Positions 1 through 8,501 of a stretch of DNA of 64,000 nt are shown here, piece by piece; the first letter of the stretch is position 1, and every line of letters starts with the position of its first letter. The stretch comes from Noviherbaspirillum autotrophicum (GTDB lineage: Bacteria; Pseudomonadota; Gammaproteobacteria; Burkholderiales; Burkholderiaceae_D): NCBI RefSeq assembly GCF_000818395.1, contig NZ_JWJG01000028.1, positions 1,880,972 through 1,944,971 of the forward strand, written 5' to 3'. Position numbers and translations under genes: made by a program. The notes beneath the pieces are model-generated. The model had not been told where the DNA came from. It did not search any database and saw nothing but the letters and a program-made list of their open reading frames with translations.

Positions 1-193
1 GGCAGCTGCTCCGAAAAAGGCAGCTGCTCCGAAAAAGGCAGCTGCTCCGAAAAAGGCAGCTGCTCCGAAAAAGGCAGCCGCTCCGAAGAAGGCAGCAGTC
101 GCCAAGAAGCCGGCAGCAGCTCCTGCTCCCGCTGTAAAGACCACGCTGAACCCGGCAGCGGCTTGGCCGTTTCCGACCGGTACCCGTCCGTAA
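1..193 (+). CDS. Histone H1-like Lys/Ala/Pro-rich DNA-binding protein, C-terminal part
   Basis: The window opens inside this gene, so the N-terminus is not visible. The readable 63 residues are five AAPKKA-type repeats, then AVAKKPAAAPAPAV, and a non-repetitive end finishing in AAAWPFPTGTRP before TAA at 191-193. Such Lys/Ala/Pro-rich tails are typical of bacterial histone H1-like nucleoid proteins of Burkholderiales, which bind DNA non-specifically through the basic tail. The aromatic C-terminal end is, from memory, conserved among these proteins. A good intrinsic terminator follows at once. Membership of a longer protein such as an AlgP- or PhaF-type polypeptide cannot be excluded without the upstream sequence. 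Confidence 0.7.
   Translation, partial: AAAPKKAAAPKKAAAPKKAAAPKKAAAPKKAAVAKKPAAAPAPAVKTTLNPAAAWPFPTGTRP
2..91 (+). repeat. 18-bp tandem repeat encoding AAPKKA
   Basis: The unit GCAGCTGCTCCGAAAAAG occurs four times without a mismatch (2-19, 20-37, 38-55, 56-73), and a fifth diverged copy lies at 74-91. The array continues past the window edge. Identical units at the DNA level suggest recent expansion or contraction by slippage, which would change the basic tail length in 6-residue steps. Confidence 0.9.
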
Positions 194-234
194 TTGACGG
201 CTTGCTTGGATGCCTGATTAAGTTCAGGCAAAAT

Positions 235-276
235 GCCCGTTGTGTGACCTTGGGTTGCACGACGGGTTTTTTTATT
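235..276 (+). terminator. Rho-independent terminator of the H1-like gene
   Basis: CCCGT at 236-240 pairs with ACGGG at 262-266, and the stem extends inward with G-U pairs to about 13 bp around a TTGG loop. It is followed directly by a run of seven T (267-273). It separates the H1-like gene from yggT. Confidence 0.85.
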
Positions 277-289
277 TGGAGATCAGATA

Positions 290-832
290 GTGCTGGAAAG
301 CATACTTACCTTGATAGTCGATAGCGTGGCCGCAGTGTTGGGAGGCGCGCTGTTACTCCGCTTCTGGATGCAGGTCGTACGCGTGCGGCCGCCGTCATCG
401 ATCGGCCAGTTCATCTTCCAGCTGACCGACTGGATGGTCAAGCCACTGCGCAAAATGCTGCCTGGCGTCGGCGGTTATGACTGGGCCAGCCTGATTGGCA
501 CCCTCTTGGTGATTCTGCTCGCGGTTGCGATCGATCTTGCGGTGATGTCGCACTTTGTTCCGCAATATCTGGTGCTGCTGTCGCTGCTGCGCTTGTGCGA
601 GTGGATATTTTACGGCTTCATGGGGTTGATCATTATCGAAGCGATCTTCAGCTGGGTGAATCCGCATGCGCCGTTGGCACCGTTCGTGCACGCGCTGAAT
701 GAACCGCTGCTGCGTCCGCTGCGTCGCGTGATCCCGCTCGTGGGCAGTATCGACCTGTCACCGCTCGTGGCGCTCATCCTGCTGCGTATCGGCCTGCAAC
801 TGGTGAGCACACTCCTTTTGTCGGCCGCATGA
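290..832 (+). CDS. yggT: YggT family integral membrane protein
   Basis: The 180-residue hydrophobic protein contains two YGGT repeats, at about residues 1-85 and 95-180, each ending in an amphipathic PLRKMLP- or PLRRVIP-type motif after a transmembrane pair. About four membrane segments are evident. YggT proteins are inner-membrane proteins of uncertain role, implicated in osmotic or potassium tolerance and related to YlmG/CCB3. The start is GTG at 290, chosen because GGAG at 278-281 lies 8 bases upstream and the hydrophobic domain begins at once. The stop overlaps the next start by 4 bases, indicating translational coupling with the DUF167 gene, a pairing common in proteobacteria. Confidence 0.9.
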   Translation: MLESILTLIVDSVAAVLGGALLLRFWMQVVRVRPPSSIGQFIFQLTDWMVKPLRKMLPGVGGYDWASLIGTLLVILLAVAIDLAVMSHFVPQYLVLLSLLRLCEWIFYGFMGLIIIEAIFSWVNPHAPLAPFVHALNEPLLRPLRRVIPLVGSIDLSPLVALILLRIGLQLVSTLLLSAA

Positions 833-1137
833 AAGACTGGTGCAGCGTAGTGCCGCGCGGCATTCGATTGACGGTGCAAATCATGCCGAATGCGAAAAAG
901 AGCGAGGTGATCGGCGTGCTCGACGACGCGCTGAAAATCCGGCTGCATGCGCAACCGATCGAAGGCAAGGCAAATGACGCGCTGGTGCGCTATCTGGCTG
1001 ATGTGCTCGACGTTCCCAAAAGCGCCGTGACGATTACCCACGGCCACACCAGCAAGCGCAAGATGATTGAAATTGTCGCTTCGCAGCTGACACCCGAGAA
1101 AGTGCGCCTGGCGCTGTTTCCTGGCATAAGTCACTAA
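829..1137 (+). CDS. yggU: DUF167 (YggU) family protein
   Basis: The 102-residue protein has the DUF167 fold signature: an N-terminal strand with LTVQIMPNAKKSEV, the segment IRLHAQPIEGKANDALVRYL and the late motif ITHGHTSKRKMIEI. Family members are small soluble proteins of unknown biochemical role, encoded next to yggT in many proteobacteria. The ATG at 829 overlaps the yggT stop (ATGA). The gene ends 43 bases before the convergent lipoprotein gene, and no strong terminator is visible between them. Confidence 0.9.
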   Translation: MKDWCSVVPRGIRLTVQIMPNAKKSEVIGVLDDALKIRLHAQPIEGKANDALVRYLADVLDVPKSAVTITHGHTSKRKMIEIVASQLTPEKVRLALFPGISH

Positions 1138-1180
1138 GGCGCCGCGCAACGTAGGCCTGGCGACGCCTGTGTCCGCAAGC

Positions 1181-1642
1181 TCAGCGGCTAAGGCGTGTCA
1201 CGGCGTTCGTAGCGGTAACCTGCACGGCATCGCCGATACGGAAGTCCTGACCCGGATCGACCGAATAGGTGCGTTCGTCACCGTTATCGAAGCGCACCGT
1301 TACTTCGGTATGACTATGGGTTGCCGCCGATTGCTCCGCATGCTGTCCAGCCATCCCGCCAGCCAATGCGCCGCCGATGCTCGCCGCCACGCTGCCGCTG
1401 CCATTGCCGATCTTGCTGCCGGCGATGCCTCCCAGAATGGCCCCCGCGAACGAAACCAGCCCGGACGACTGGCTGTTGTCACCGCGCACGGTGACATCGC
1501 GCACATTCACCACGGTGGCGCTGCGTACCATGGTCGTTCCCTCGGTCGACATCGTGACCGATGGCGATGGCTGCTGGGATGCGCAGGCGCATAACAGCGA
1601 AACCGAGAGCGGCAGCACGACGCGCATGATGTTCGTTCTCAT
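1181..1642 (-). CDS. Glycine-zipper 2TM outer-membrane lipoprotein (17 kDa antigen type)
   Basis: The 153-residue protein starts with a lipoprotein signal sequence; the likely lipidated residue is C20 within LLCACAS. A Gly-rich stretch at about residues 67-100 (GAILGGIAGSKIG, then GGALAGGMAGQ) is the glycine-zipper 2TM motif of the 17 kDa surface antigen and SlyB families. The C-terminus is a small beta domain with VRFDNGDERTYSVDPGQDF. These lipoproteins sit in the outer membrane and help envelope integrity; the precise role is unknown. It lies 8 bases downstream of the PfkB gene on the same strand and is probably cotranscribed. Confidence 0.8.
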   Translation of the reverse strand: MRTNIMRVVLPLSVSLLCACASQQPSPSVTMSTEGTTMVRSATVVNVRDVTVRGDNSQSSGLVSFAGAILGGIAGSKIGNGSGSVAASIGGALAGGMAGQHAEQSAATHSHTEVTVRFDNGDERTYSVDPGQDFRIGDAVQVTATNAVTRLSR

Positions 1643-1650
1643 GTCGAAAT

Positions 1651-2583
1651 TCAGAACCGGTATCCGTACGCCTTCTGAAAGCGATCCTCGATTTCATCGC
1701 GCGACGGCGCGTGATTTTGTGCGCCCTGATAGGCGATCTTGATTGCGCCCATCAGGCTGGCAAGGCGCCCCGTGGTCACCCAATCCATGCCATTCGTCAG
1801 GCCGTACAGGAGGCCGGCGCGGAACGCATCGCCGCAGCCGGTCGGGTCGACCACCTTGTCGGCTTGAACGCAAGGGATGTCGATACGCTTGCCGTCGGTG
1901 TAGATTTCCGCGCCTTGTTCGCCGCGGGTGACGATCAATGCCGACACCCGTTCGGCGATTTTTTCCAGCGTCAGGCCGGTTCGCTGCATCAACAATTCCG
2001 CCTCATAATCGTTGACCGCCACATAGGTAGCGAGTTCAATGAAGCGCTCCAGCTCCGCTCCGCTAAACATAGGCAAGCCCTGACCAGGATCGAAAATGAA
2101 GGGCAGTGCCCGTTCCGCGCAATCGGTTGCGTGCTGCAGCATGCCGTCGCGGCCGTCCGGCGCGATGATCGCCAGCTTCACCGGGCCGGCGTCGGCGATC
2201 CGGTTCTCATGCGACAGCGCCATCGCGCCCGGATGGAATGCCGTGATCTGGTTGCTGTCGGCGTCCGTCGTGATGAAGGCTTGCGCCGTATACGAAGTCT
2301 CGATGGTGCGGATGCAGCGACGGGAAATTTGCTGCCGGTCCAGACGCTCCAGATAAGGGCCGCCGTCTTGGCCAATGGTCGCCATGATGAGCGGGTCGCC
2401 TTGCAGCAGCTTCAGGTTGTAGGCAATGTTGCCGGCACATCCGCCAAATTCGCGCCGGATTTCCGGCACCAGGAAGGCAACATTGATCTTGTGCAGCTGA
2501 TCGGCCAGTAGCGCCTCGGAAAAGCGTCCCTGGAACAGCATGATGGTGTCGAATGCGAGTGAGCCGCAGATGAGGGATGTCAT
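1651..2583 (-). CDS. PfkB family carbohydrate/adenosine-type kinase
   Basis: The 310-residue protein belongs to the ribokinase/PfkB superfamily. The N-terminal substrate-binding region has FGGCAGNIAYNLKLLQGDP. The C-terminal signature VDPTGCGDAFRAGL carries the anion hole and the catalytic Asp of GCGD. The sequence looks closest to bacterial adenosine-kinase-like members, but the substrate cannot be set from sequence. The start at 2583 (MTSLICGSLAFD) is preferred because it begins the first beta strand; an in-frame start 23 codons upstream would add a non-homologous extension. Confidence 0.85.
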   Translation of the reverse strand: MTSLICGSLAFDTIMLFQGRFSEALLADQLHKINVAFLVPEIRREFGGCAGNIAYNLKLLQGDPLIMATIGQDGGPYLERLDRQQISRRCIRTIETSYTAQAFITTDADSNQITAFHPGAMALSHENRIADAGPVKLAIIAPDGRDGMLQHATDCAERALPFIFDPGQGLPMFSGAELERFIELATYVAVNDYEAELLMQRTGLTLEKIAERVSALIVTRGEQGAEIYTDGKRIDIPCVQADKVVDPTGCGDAFRAGLLYGLTNGMDWVTTGRLASLMGAIKIAYQGAQNHAPSRDEIEDRFQKAYGYRF

Positions 2584-2668
2584 GGATGCCTGTCTAGTGG
2601 AAAAGATAGAAAATTGTACGGGTGATGTTTCGGCCCTGCGCGTTATCTTCATGACCGCACAGCACGGC

Positions 2669-3799
2669 CTACGGATAGAACAAATAAACCCGATATCCGG
2701 AAGCCTTCAGCTGTGCCAGCGCAAAGTAAAGCTTGACCGCTTGTTCCGATTTTGGCGCGAAACCCTTGCTGATCTCTTGTGATGCCGGTAGGTAATCACG
2801 CGGCGTAAATATGCGGCGGACAATCGGTTTGTCCTCCGTATCGTTCAGGGTCAGCTCGATGTTGGGCCAGGCTTGCACGGTTGCGCTGTGATTGCCAAGC
2901 AGGACAGACAGGCTGAAGGTCTTTTGATCGGCCGACGCCGCCTGCAATTCGCTCGATTCGATGGCCACTGTCTCGATTTGCATCGGCAAGCCGACTTCGC
3001 ATCCGATCAGTTGGCAGGCAGTGAGCAGTGCCGGTTTGGCGTCAGGGAACCTTGCGGCGAGCTGGTTGCGGAAGATATGGATGCCCTGCGCCAGAACGGC
3101 GATCAGCAGTATCGGCAAGCCGATGGCCATCAGTATCCGCATAATCCGATGCATGCGCTGCCGGCGTCGTCCCTGCTTCACGAAGGCGGGTTCTTCATAG
3201 GCATTGTCGTCGGCTTGATCCGGTTCGTCAGCCGCCGCAGGCAGCTCTTCCTCTTCGGCCGGATCGCGCCAAGGCTGGCGCTGCATGTCGTCGATGGCCT
3301 TTTCCAGCGCATCGAGCTCGTCCGCCATGCCGGGTCGCTCAGACGCCGCACCGCGAGTATCGTCGGCCTTTGGCTCTGCAGGCGAGAATTCCATCAGCGT
3401 CATGCGCTGCAACGGGTCGTCGCTTGCGTTTTCGTCGTGATGGATCTGCTCGTCGCGGATGTCTTCTTGTGCGGCCGGAGCCTCGTCTGGAATGGAGGCA
3501 GGCACTACTTCGTCCGCCGGTGCCGATTCAGCCAGGTCTTCTGCTTCCGGCGCAGTCGCTGGCTCGTTCATTGGCTGCGGGGATTCTGCCGAGGCGGGGG
3601 GCGCTATATGTGGTGATGCAACTTGCGGCGTCGGTGCGGGCAGTGCACGCTCGGCTTCCTCCGGGCGCAGCAGGTTCTCGATACCGTTGAATATCTGTTT
3701 GCAGGAGCCGCAGCGCACCAGTCCGGCGCGCAGCTTCAGTTGGTCATGCGCGACCCGGAATGTTGTATGGCAATGAGGGCACTGGGTAGCGAGCGCCAT
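2669..3799 (-). CDS. MJ0042-type zinc-ribbon membrane protein with DUF3426 domain
   Basis: The 376-residue protein begins with a zinc ribbon (C7, C10, C30, C33) of the MJ0042 finger family. An acidic, Pro/Ala-rich linker follows (about residues 50-210), then one transmembrane helix (MRILMAIGLPILLIAVLAQG) and a C-terminal DUF3426 domain in the periplasm. The function is unknown. The gene follows prmA with 2 bases between them, a neighbourhood seen widely in Burkholderiales, so it is probably the last gene of the accB-accC-prmA transcript. Topology (ribbon in the cytoplasm, DUF3426 outside) is inferred. Confidence 0.85.
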   Translation of the reverse strand: MALATQCPHCHTTFRVAHDQLKLRAGLVRCGSCKQIFNGIENLLRPEEAERALPAPTPQVASPHIAPPASAESPQPMNEPATAPEAEDLAESAPADEVVPASIPDEAPAAQEDIRDEQIHHDENASDDPLQRMTLMEFSPAEPKADDTRGAASERPGMADELDALEKAIDDMQRQPWRDPAEEEELPAAADEPDQADDNAYEEPAFVKQGRRRQRMHRIMRILMAIGLPILLIAVLAQGIHIFRNQLAARFPDAKPALLTACQLIGCEVGLPMQIETVAIESSELQAASADQKTFSLSVLLGNHSATVQAWPNIELTLNDTEDKPIVRRIFTPRDYLPASQEISKGFAPKSEQAVKLYFALAQLKASGYRVYLFYP

Positions 3800-3801
3800 G
3801 A

Positions 3802-4713
3802 CTAGCGACTGGCGGCTTGCCCGGATAGCGCAACCCAGCCGTCATGCTCGGCCCATACCGACATGGTGATGAAGGGAGCGTAGGCGGCCGCGACCTCGTC
3901 GGCCTGGCGCGCAAGGATGCCGGAAAGTACCAGCGATCCGCCGGGGGCAACGCGCGATGACAGCATGGGCGCCATCAGTTTCAGCGGGCTGGACAGAATA
4001 TTGGCAACTACCACATCGAAGGTCTGCGGCTGGCCGGCGTCCGCAAATTCCTCCGGCAGGTAAAACGCGATGTCGCAACGATTGCGCTCGCTGTTGTAGC
4101 GTGCGGACTCGATAGCCTGCGGGTCGATGTCGACGCCGATGACCTGGTCCGCCCCCAGCTTCTTGGCGACCATCGCCAGAATGCCGGAACCGCAGCCATA
4201 GTCGAGCACCGATCCTTGCGGCGCATTGGCTTCCAGCCATTCCATGCAAAGCCGGGTGGTGGGATGGCTACCGGTGCCAAAGGCCAGTCCGGGGTCCAGT
4301 TCCAGCAGCAACGCAGTGGGATCAGGAGCGTCGTGCCAGCTTGGCACCACCCAGATATTCTTGCCGATGTGGATCGGTTCAAACTGGGATTGCGTCAGGC
4401 GGACCCAGTCCTGCTCGGCTACCGGACGCAGTGTGTATGAAACCTTGCCGGCATCGATGCCGGCAGCAGCGGCGGCGGCGGCCACGATGGCGGCATGGTC
4501 CGCATCGGCTTCCGCCAATGCGACCACGCGGCTGTGTTCCCATGCCGCTTCGGGCGGCTCCATGCCGGGCTCGCCGAACAGAGGGCGTTCCGCGTCGGTG
4601 CCCTCGTCGGCGTCTTCCACCGACACCGACAGCGCGCCCGCATCCATTAATGCGTCGGACAGCGCCTCCGCATGGTCGCGTGCAACTTCGATGACGATTT
4701 CAGTCCAGCTCAT
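3802..4713 (-). CDS. prmA: Ribosomal protein L11 methyltransferase
   Basis: The 303-residue protein has the small N-terminal L11-recognition domain and a class I SAM-dependent methyltransferase domain. Motif I is [20 protein letters not shown], followed by [11 protein letters not shown] and [11 protein letters not shown]. PrmA trimethylates several amino groups on ribosomal protein L11. The length is typical. It lies 13 bases after accC and 2 bases before the zinc-ribbon gene, as in many proteobacteria. Confidence 0.95.
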   Translation of the reverse strand: MSWTEIVIEVARDHAEALSDALMDAGALSVSVEDADEGTDAERPLFGEPGMEPPEAAWEHSRVVALAEADADHAAIVAAAAAAAGIDAGKVSYTLRPVAEQDWVRLTQSQFEPIHIGKNIWVVPSWHDAPDPTALLLELDPGLAFGTGSHPTTRLCMEWLEANAPQGSVLDYGCGSGILAMVAKKLGADQVIGVDIDPQAIESARYNSERNRCDIAFYLPEEFADAGQPQTFDVVVANILSSPLKLMAPMLSSRVAPGGSLVLSGILARQADEVAAAYAPFITMSVWAEHDGWVALSGQAASR

Positions 4714-4726
4714 GTGCGTGCCTTAT

Positions 4727-6106
4727 TTACTTAGCGGTTTTGCCCGAATTTTTAGGCAGATCGGGCTTCTCGGCCAGCTTTTGTTCCAGGTAATGGATAT
4801 TGGTGCCGCCTTCGATGAAGCGCGCATCCACCATCAGTTCGCGGTGCAGCGGAATATTGGTCAGGATGCCTTCGACGACCATTTCCGACAACGCGATCTG
4901 CATGCGGCGGATCGCCTGGTCGCGTGTCACGCCATACGCAATCACCTTGCCGACCATCGAATCATAAGTCGGCGGCACGAAATAGCCGGCGTAGGCATGC
5001 GAGTCGACGCGGATGCCGGGGCCGCCCGGGGCGTGCCAAGCGATGATGCGGCCGGGCGACGGCGTAAACTTGAACGGGTCTTCCGCGTTGATGCGGCATT
5101 CGATGGCATGCCCGGCCAAGGTGATGTCGCGCTGGCGGAAGCGCAGTTTTTCGCCGGCTGCCACGCGGATCTGTTCCTGCACCAGATCGACGCCGGTGAT
5201 CATTTCGGTGACCGGATGCTCCACCTGGATACGAGTGTTCATCTCGATGAAGTAGAACTCGCCGTTTTCATAGAGGAATTCGAACGTACCTGCGCCGCGG
5301 TAGCCGATCTTGCGGCAGGCTTCCGCGCAGCGGTCGCCGATGCGTTCGATCAGCTTGCGCGGAATGCCGGGAGCGGGCGCTTCCTCGATCACTTTCTGGT
5401 GGCGGCGCTGCATCGAACAGTCGCGTTCGCCCAGCCAGACTGCATTCTTGAACTCGTCAGCCAGCACCTGAATTTCCACGTGGCGCGGATTTTCCAGGTA
5501 CTTCTCCATATAGACTTCCGGATTGCCGAATGCTGCACCGGCCTCCGTCTTGGTCATGGTAACGGCGTTGAGCAGGGCTGCCTCGGTGTGCACGACGCGC
5601 ATGCCGCGTCCGCCGCCGCCGCCGGCCGCTTTGATGATGACCGGGTAGCCGATCTTGCGCGCAATGCGGATGATTTCCTTCGGATCTTCCGGCAAGGCGC
5701 CTTCCGAGCCGGGCACGCAGGGCACGCCGGCCTTGATCATAGCGTGCTTGGCGGAGACCTTGTCGCCCATGAGGCGGATCGATTCCGGCCGTGGGCCGAT
5801 GAAGACGAAACCGGATTTTTCCACGCGTTCGGCGAAGTCGGCGTTCTCCGACAGGAAGCCGTAGCCGGGGTGAATGGCTTCAGCGTCAGTGACTTCTGCC
5901 GCGCTGATAATCGCTGGCATATTCAAATAGCTTTGAGCGGAGGGGGCCGGGCCGATGCAGACCGACTCGTCGGCCAGCTTGACGTATTTAGCATCGCGGT
6001 CGGCTTCCGAATGGACGACCACGGTTCTGATGCCCATCTCGCGGCAGGCGCGCTGGATACGCAACGCGATCTCGCCGCGGTTGGCAATGAGGATTTTTTC
6101 AAACAT
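4727..6106 (-). CDS. accC: Acetyl-CoA carboxylase, biotin carboxylase subunit
   Basis: The 459-residue ATP-grasp enzyme carboxylates the biotin carried by AccB, the first half-reaction of malonyl-CoA synthesis. It begins [20 protein letters not shown], the hallmark of biotin carboxylases. The glycine-rich ATP loop [16 protein letters not shown] and the catalytic regions [18 protein letters not shown] and EHPVTE are present. It sits 57 bases downstream of accB and upstream of prmA in one transcript. The C-terminus is a little longer than in E. coli and Lys-rich. Confidence 0.97.
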   Translation of the reverse strand: MFEKILIANRGEIALRIQRACREMGIRTVVVHSEADRDAKYVKLADESVCIGPAPSAQSYLNMPAIISAAEVTDAEAIHPGYGFLSENADFAERVEKSGFVFIGPRPESIRLMGDKVSAKHAMIKAGVPCVPGSEGALPEDPKEIIRIARKIGYPVIIKAAGGGGGRGMRVVHTEAALLNAVTMTKTEAGAAFGNPEVYMEKYLENPRHVEIQVLADEFKNAVWLGERDCSMQRRHQKVIEEAPAPGIPRKLIERIGDRCAEACRKIGYRGAGTFEFLYENGEFYFIEMNTRIQVEHPVTEMITGVDLVQEQIRVAAGEKLRFRQRDITLAGHAIECRINAEDPFKFTPSPGRIIAWHAPGGPGIRVDSHAYAGYFVPPTYDSMVGKVIAYGVTRDQAIRRMQIALSEMVVEGILTNIPLHRELMVDARFIEGGTNIHYLEQKLAEKPDLPKNSGKTAK

Positions 6107-6163
6107 GTTTATTGTGATGCGTTAAGTGCGTTTGGGAACGGCGTGAACTAGGATGCGCGACAC

Positions 6164-6628
6164 TTAACCGATCACGAACAGCGGCTGGCCGAACTCCACC
6201 GGCTGGCCGTTTTCAACCAGGATCTGCTTGATGACACCCGACGCGTCGGCATCGATTTCATTGAGCAGCTTCATCGCTTCGATGATGCACAGGGTGTCGC
6301 CTTCCTTCACGGTCGAACCGACCTCGACGAATGGCGGCTTGCCCGGGGCGGAAGCGCGGTAGAAGGTGCCGACCATCGGCGACTTCACCACATGGCCTTC
6401 CGGCTCGGCGGGAGCAGCCGCAACAGGCGCGGCGGCGGGCGCTTGCGGCGCGGCAGGCGCCGCCATGTTCTGCGGCATCGATTGCTGCGGCATCATGACG
6501 ACCTGGCTTTGCGGTACGCCAGAGGATTTGACGATACGGACTTTGCTGTCGCCCTCGGTCACTTCCAGTTCGGCGATGTCCGATTCGGCGACCAGGTCGA
6601 TCAGCGTCTTGAGTTTTCTTAGATCCAT
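6164..6628 (-). CDS. accB: Acetyl-CoA carboxylase, biotin carboxyl carrier protein
   Basis: The 154-residue protein has an N-terminal helical domain, a Pro/Ala-rich linker (about residues 47-78) and a C-terminal biotinyl domain. The biotinylation motif EAMKLLNEI is present, with K120 as the acceptor; bacterial BCCPs have this EAMK signature. The protein shuttles carboxybiotin between AccC and the carboxyltransferase. It is the first gene of the accB-accC-prmA group and lies 79 bases after aroQ, the classic aroQ-accB-accC order. Confidence 0.97.
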   Translation of the reverse strand: MDLRKLKTLIDLVAESDIAELEVTEGDSKVRIVKSSGVPQSQVVMMPQQSMPQNMAAPAAPQAPAAAPVAAAPAEPEGHVVKSPMVGTFYRASAPGKPPFVEVGSTVKEGDTLCIIEAMKLLNEIDADASGVIKQILVENGQPVEFGQPLFVIG

Positions 6629-6675
6629 ATGAAATCCCTCAGATTATTTGTGTGTCACGTTTCAATTCGCCGCAA

Positions 6676-6681
6676 ATTATA
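6676..6681 (-). promoter_or_regulatory. Possible -10 box of an accB promoter
   Basis: A perfect TATAAT is read on the minus strand about 50 bases before accB in an AT-rich spacer. No good -35 hexamer lies at the expected distance, so this is a weak call. Confidence 0.3.
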
Positions 6682-6707
6682 AGTTGTTCGCGGCAAAATC
6701 CCGGAAA

Positions 6708-7145
6708 TTAGAGTTTTTTCAACGCGAATTCGATCGCTGCCCGATATCCTTCCACCCCCAGCCCGCAAATGACGCCTACCGCGATTGCAGACAGAAAGGA
6801 ATGATGCCGGAATGCTTCACGTTGATGAACATTAGAGATATGTACTTCGACAAAAGGAATGGCAACTCCCGCCAAGGCATCACGCAGCGCGACGCTGGTA
6901 TGCGTCAAGCCACCCGGATTGATGACGATGGCATCGATCCCTTCTTTCCTGGCATCGTGAATGCGGTCGATCAGCGCGCCTTCGTGATTGCTTTGATAGC
7001 TGACGAGAGCTGCACCGGCAGCTTGCGCTTGCTCGATTGCTGCGCGTTCGATATCGGCGAGCGTCGTCGATCCGTAGACTTCCGGTTCACGCGTGCCCAG
7101 CAAATTCAGGTTCGGGCCATTAACCAGAAGAATTTTTTTTGCCAT
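6708..7145 (-). CDS. aroQ: 3-dehydroquinate dehydratase, type II
   Basis: The 145-residue enzyme dehydrates 3-dehydroquinate to 3-dehydroshikimate in the shikimate pathway. Diagnostic motifs are [18 protein letters not shown] (catalytic Tyr24), [17 protein letters not shown] and [18 protein letters not shown]. Type II enzymes form dodecamers. The ATG at 7145 is preferred over an in-frame start 15 codons earlier because GGAG precedes it by about 10 bases and the protein then begins MAKKILLV as in homologues. aroE, acting next in the pathway, lies at 14 kb. Confidence 0.95.
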   Translation of the reverse strand: MAKKILLVNGPNLNLLGTREPEVYGSTTLADIERAAIEQAQAAGAALVSYQSNHEGALIDRIHDARKEGIDAIVINPGGLTHTSVALRDALAGVAIPFVEVHISNVHQREAFRHHSFLSAIAVGVICGLGVEGYRAAIEFALKKL

Positions 7146-7227
7146 GGAGTTGCCGCTCCGTTTGACGAGAATGGCGCATTTTGCCGCCAAATGATGCCGA
7201 TTGGCAAGGAGAAAAGATATCTTGCCT

Positions 7228-7749
7228 TTACAGTGCTTTCAGGTCGTTCTTTAACGCCTGCATCTTGAGTCTGCCGAGATAGGTTTTCCTGACCCGACCA
7301 TCCGAGCCGATTATGACCGTAAACGGAAGGCCGCCTGCCTGATTGCCAAGTTGGCGCGCCAATTCGGAGGCATTCATTCCGCCCACATAAAGCGGGTAAG
7401 CAATCTTATATTTGGTTGCAAATTCGGCGATATTTGCAGCGGAATCAATGCCAATGCCAAGAATCTGGACTTTGGTCGGCGCCAGTTCGGCCTGCAAAGC
7501 AGACAACTCCGGCATTTCAGCAACGCACGGCGCACACCATGTTGCCCAGAAATTTACAATCAGCGGTTTCCCTTCCCATTGGTCCAGAACCTGAGGTTTA
7601 CCGCTGGCGTCGGGCATGGTTTCCGACAATAGCTTGGCCACGGCTGCCATATCGGGCGTCTTGGGTTGCTGCTGGGCGTTGCTCAGGAAAAAGCCGAGCG
7701 TAGCGAATGTCAGTGCAATTGCGCTAAATAAGAGAATATTTTTCTTCAT
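7228..7749 (-). CDS. TlpA/ResA-type thiol-disulfide oxidoreductase
   Basis: The 173-residue protein has an N-terminal membrane anchor or uncleaved signal (residues about 4-23) and a periplasmic thioredoxin domain. The active site is FWATWCAPC, giving C72 and C75, and the cis-proline region reads [13 protein letters not shown]. Such proteins reduce periplasmic disulfides, often for cytochrome c maturation, but nothing nearby fixes the partner. Its start overlaps the stop of the preceding gene by 4 bases, indicating coupled translation. Confidence 0.88.
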   Translation of the reverse strand: MKKNILLFSAIALTFATLGFFLSNAQQQPKTPDMAAVAKLLSETMPDASGKPQVLDQWEGKPLIVNFWATWCAPCVAEMPELSALQAELAPTKVQILGIGIDSAANIAEFATKYKIAYPLYVGGMNASELARQLGNQAGGLPFTVIIGSDGRVRKTYLGRLKMQALKNDLKAL

Positions 7750-8360
7750 TTTTCTTCAGATTCCGCGATGAGCGTGCGGACCGCATCCTTGTCGGCACGA
7801 ACCAGCTTGCCTTCCGCGCCGCCTTTGAGCGCACCACGCAAGTCATCTATTTCGTATAGAGCAAGATGTATGCCTTCGTTTTGCCAGAGAAAACTCAGGG
7901 TTTCCACCGGCTCACCCCGTCCTTTGAAATGCGCGCTTTCCGAGACTTCGAAATCGACATTCTTATTAATAAGAAAAATTTCTACATCCTTGGCGCTGTC
8001 TGGAAAAAGTTGCAAGTGGATATCCGAATGCTCGCCCGCCGTACCATTCAATACGGCGCCGATCAGATAGGGCGTAAATTGCGCCAGCTCGTCCATCATG
8101 CGCAGCGCTAGTTTCCTAAGATGCAATAGGCGCGCCGGTTGGCTGTCTGCAAAGAACAATTCATTATATTGCCGAACTTCTTCTTCAATCTGGGCGTTAT
8201 CGGGCATGATGTCGCCACGAACTTTTGTATTCCCCAAGATTTGCTTGGCTGCCTTACGCTTTGCGGTGCCATAATCGGCGCCGTCTTCGGCAATCATGCG
8301 CGCTGCTGCTGCTGCAATTTCGGCACGCAATGTCTCTATATTGGAGGAGTAATTGCTCAT
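7746..8360 (-). CDS. Conserved protein resembling a minimal nucleotidyltransferase
   Basis: This 204-residue protein is not assigned to a named family here. The middle contains YLIGAVLNGTAGEHSDIHL (about residues 98-116) followed by DVEIFLINKNVDFEV. This spacing resembles the GS-x(n)-DhD motif plus later carboxylate of polymerase-beta-type nucleotidyltransferases, but the expected second Asp is His115, and the usual GS is NGT. D113, D125 and E127 remain. The N-terminus (about residues 1-95) is helical and charged. The gene is divergent from mpl and coupled to the thioredoxin gene; homologues near mpl are sometimes mislabelled as a mur ligase, which this is not. Confidence 0.6.
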   Translation of the reverse strand: MSNYSSNIETLRAEIAAAAARMIAEDGADYGTAKRKAAKQILGNTKVRGDIMPDNAQIEEEVRQYNELFFADSQPARLLHLRKLALRMMDELAQFTPYLIGAVLNGTAGEHSDIHLQLFPDSAKDVEIFLINKNVDFEVSESAHFKGRGEPVETLSFLWQNEGIHLALYEIDDLRGALKGGAEGKLVRADKDAVRTLIAESEEK

Positions 8361-8501
8361 GGCGTGGATGATACCCCGTAGCGAGGACGAGGGTCAGGTA
8401 AAATCTTGGATTCGCCAGAAATTGCTTGCGCGTGCTGGCCAGTCTTTCTGATTGGACCTTTTGCCGCGTGTTTTGGTCAGATTTAATTTTCATTTCATAC
8501 G

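Noticed and set aside
4226-6151. A reading frame of about 640 codons opposite prmA and accC
   Set aside because: It spans two certain genes in antisense and encodes nothing recognisable.
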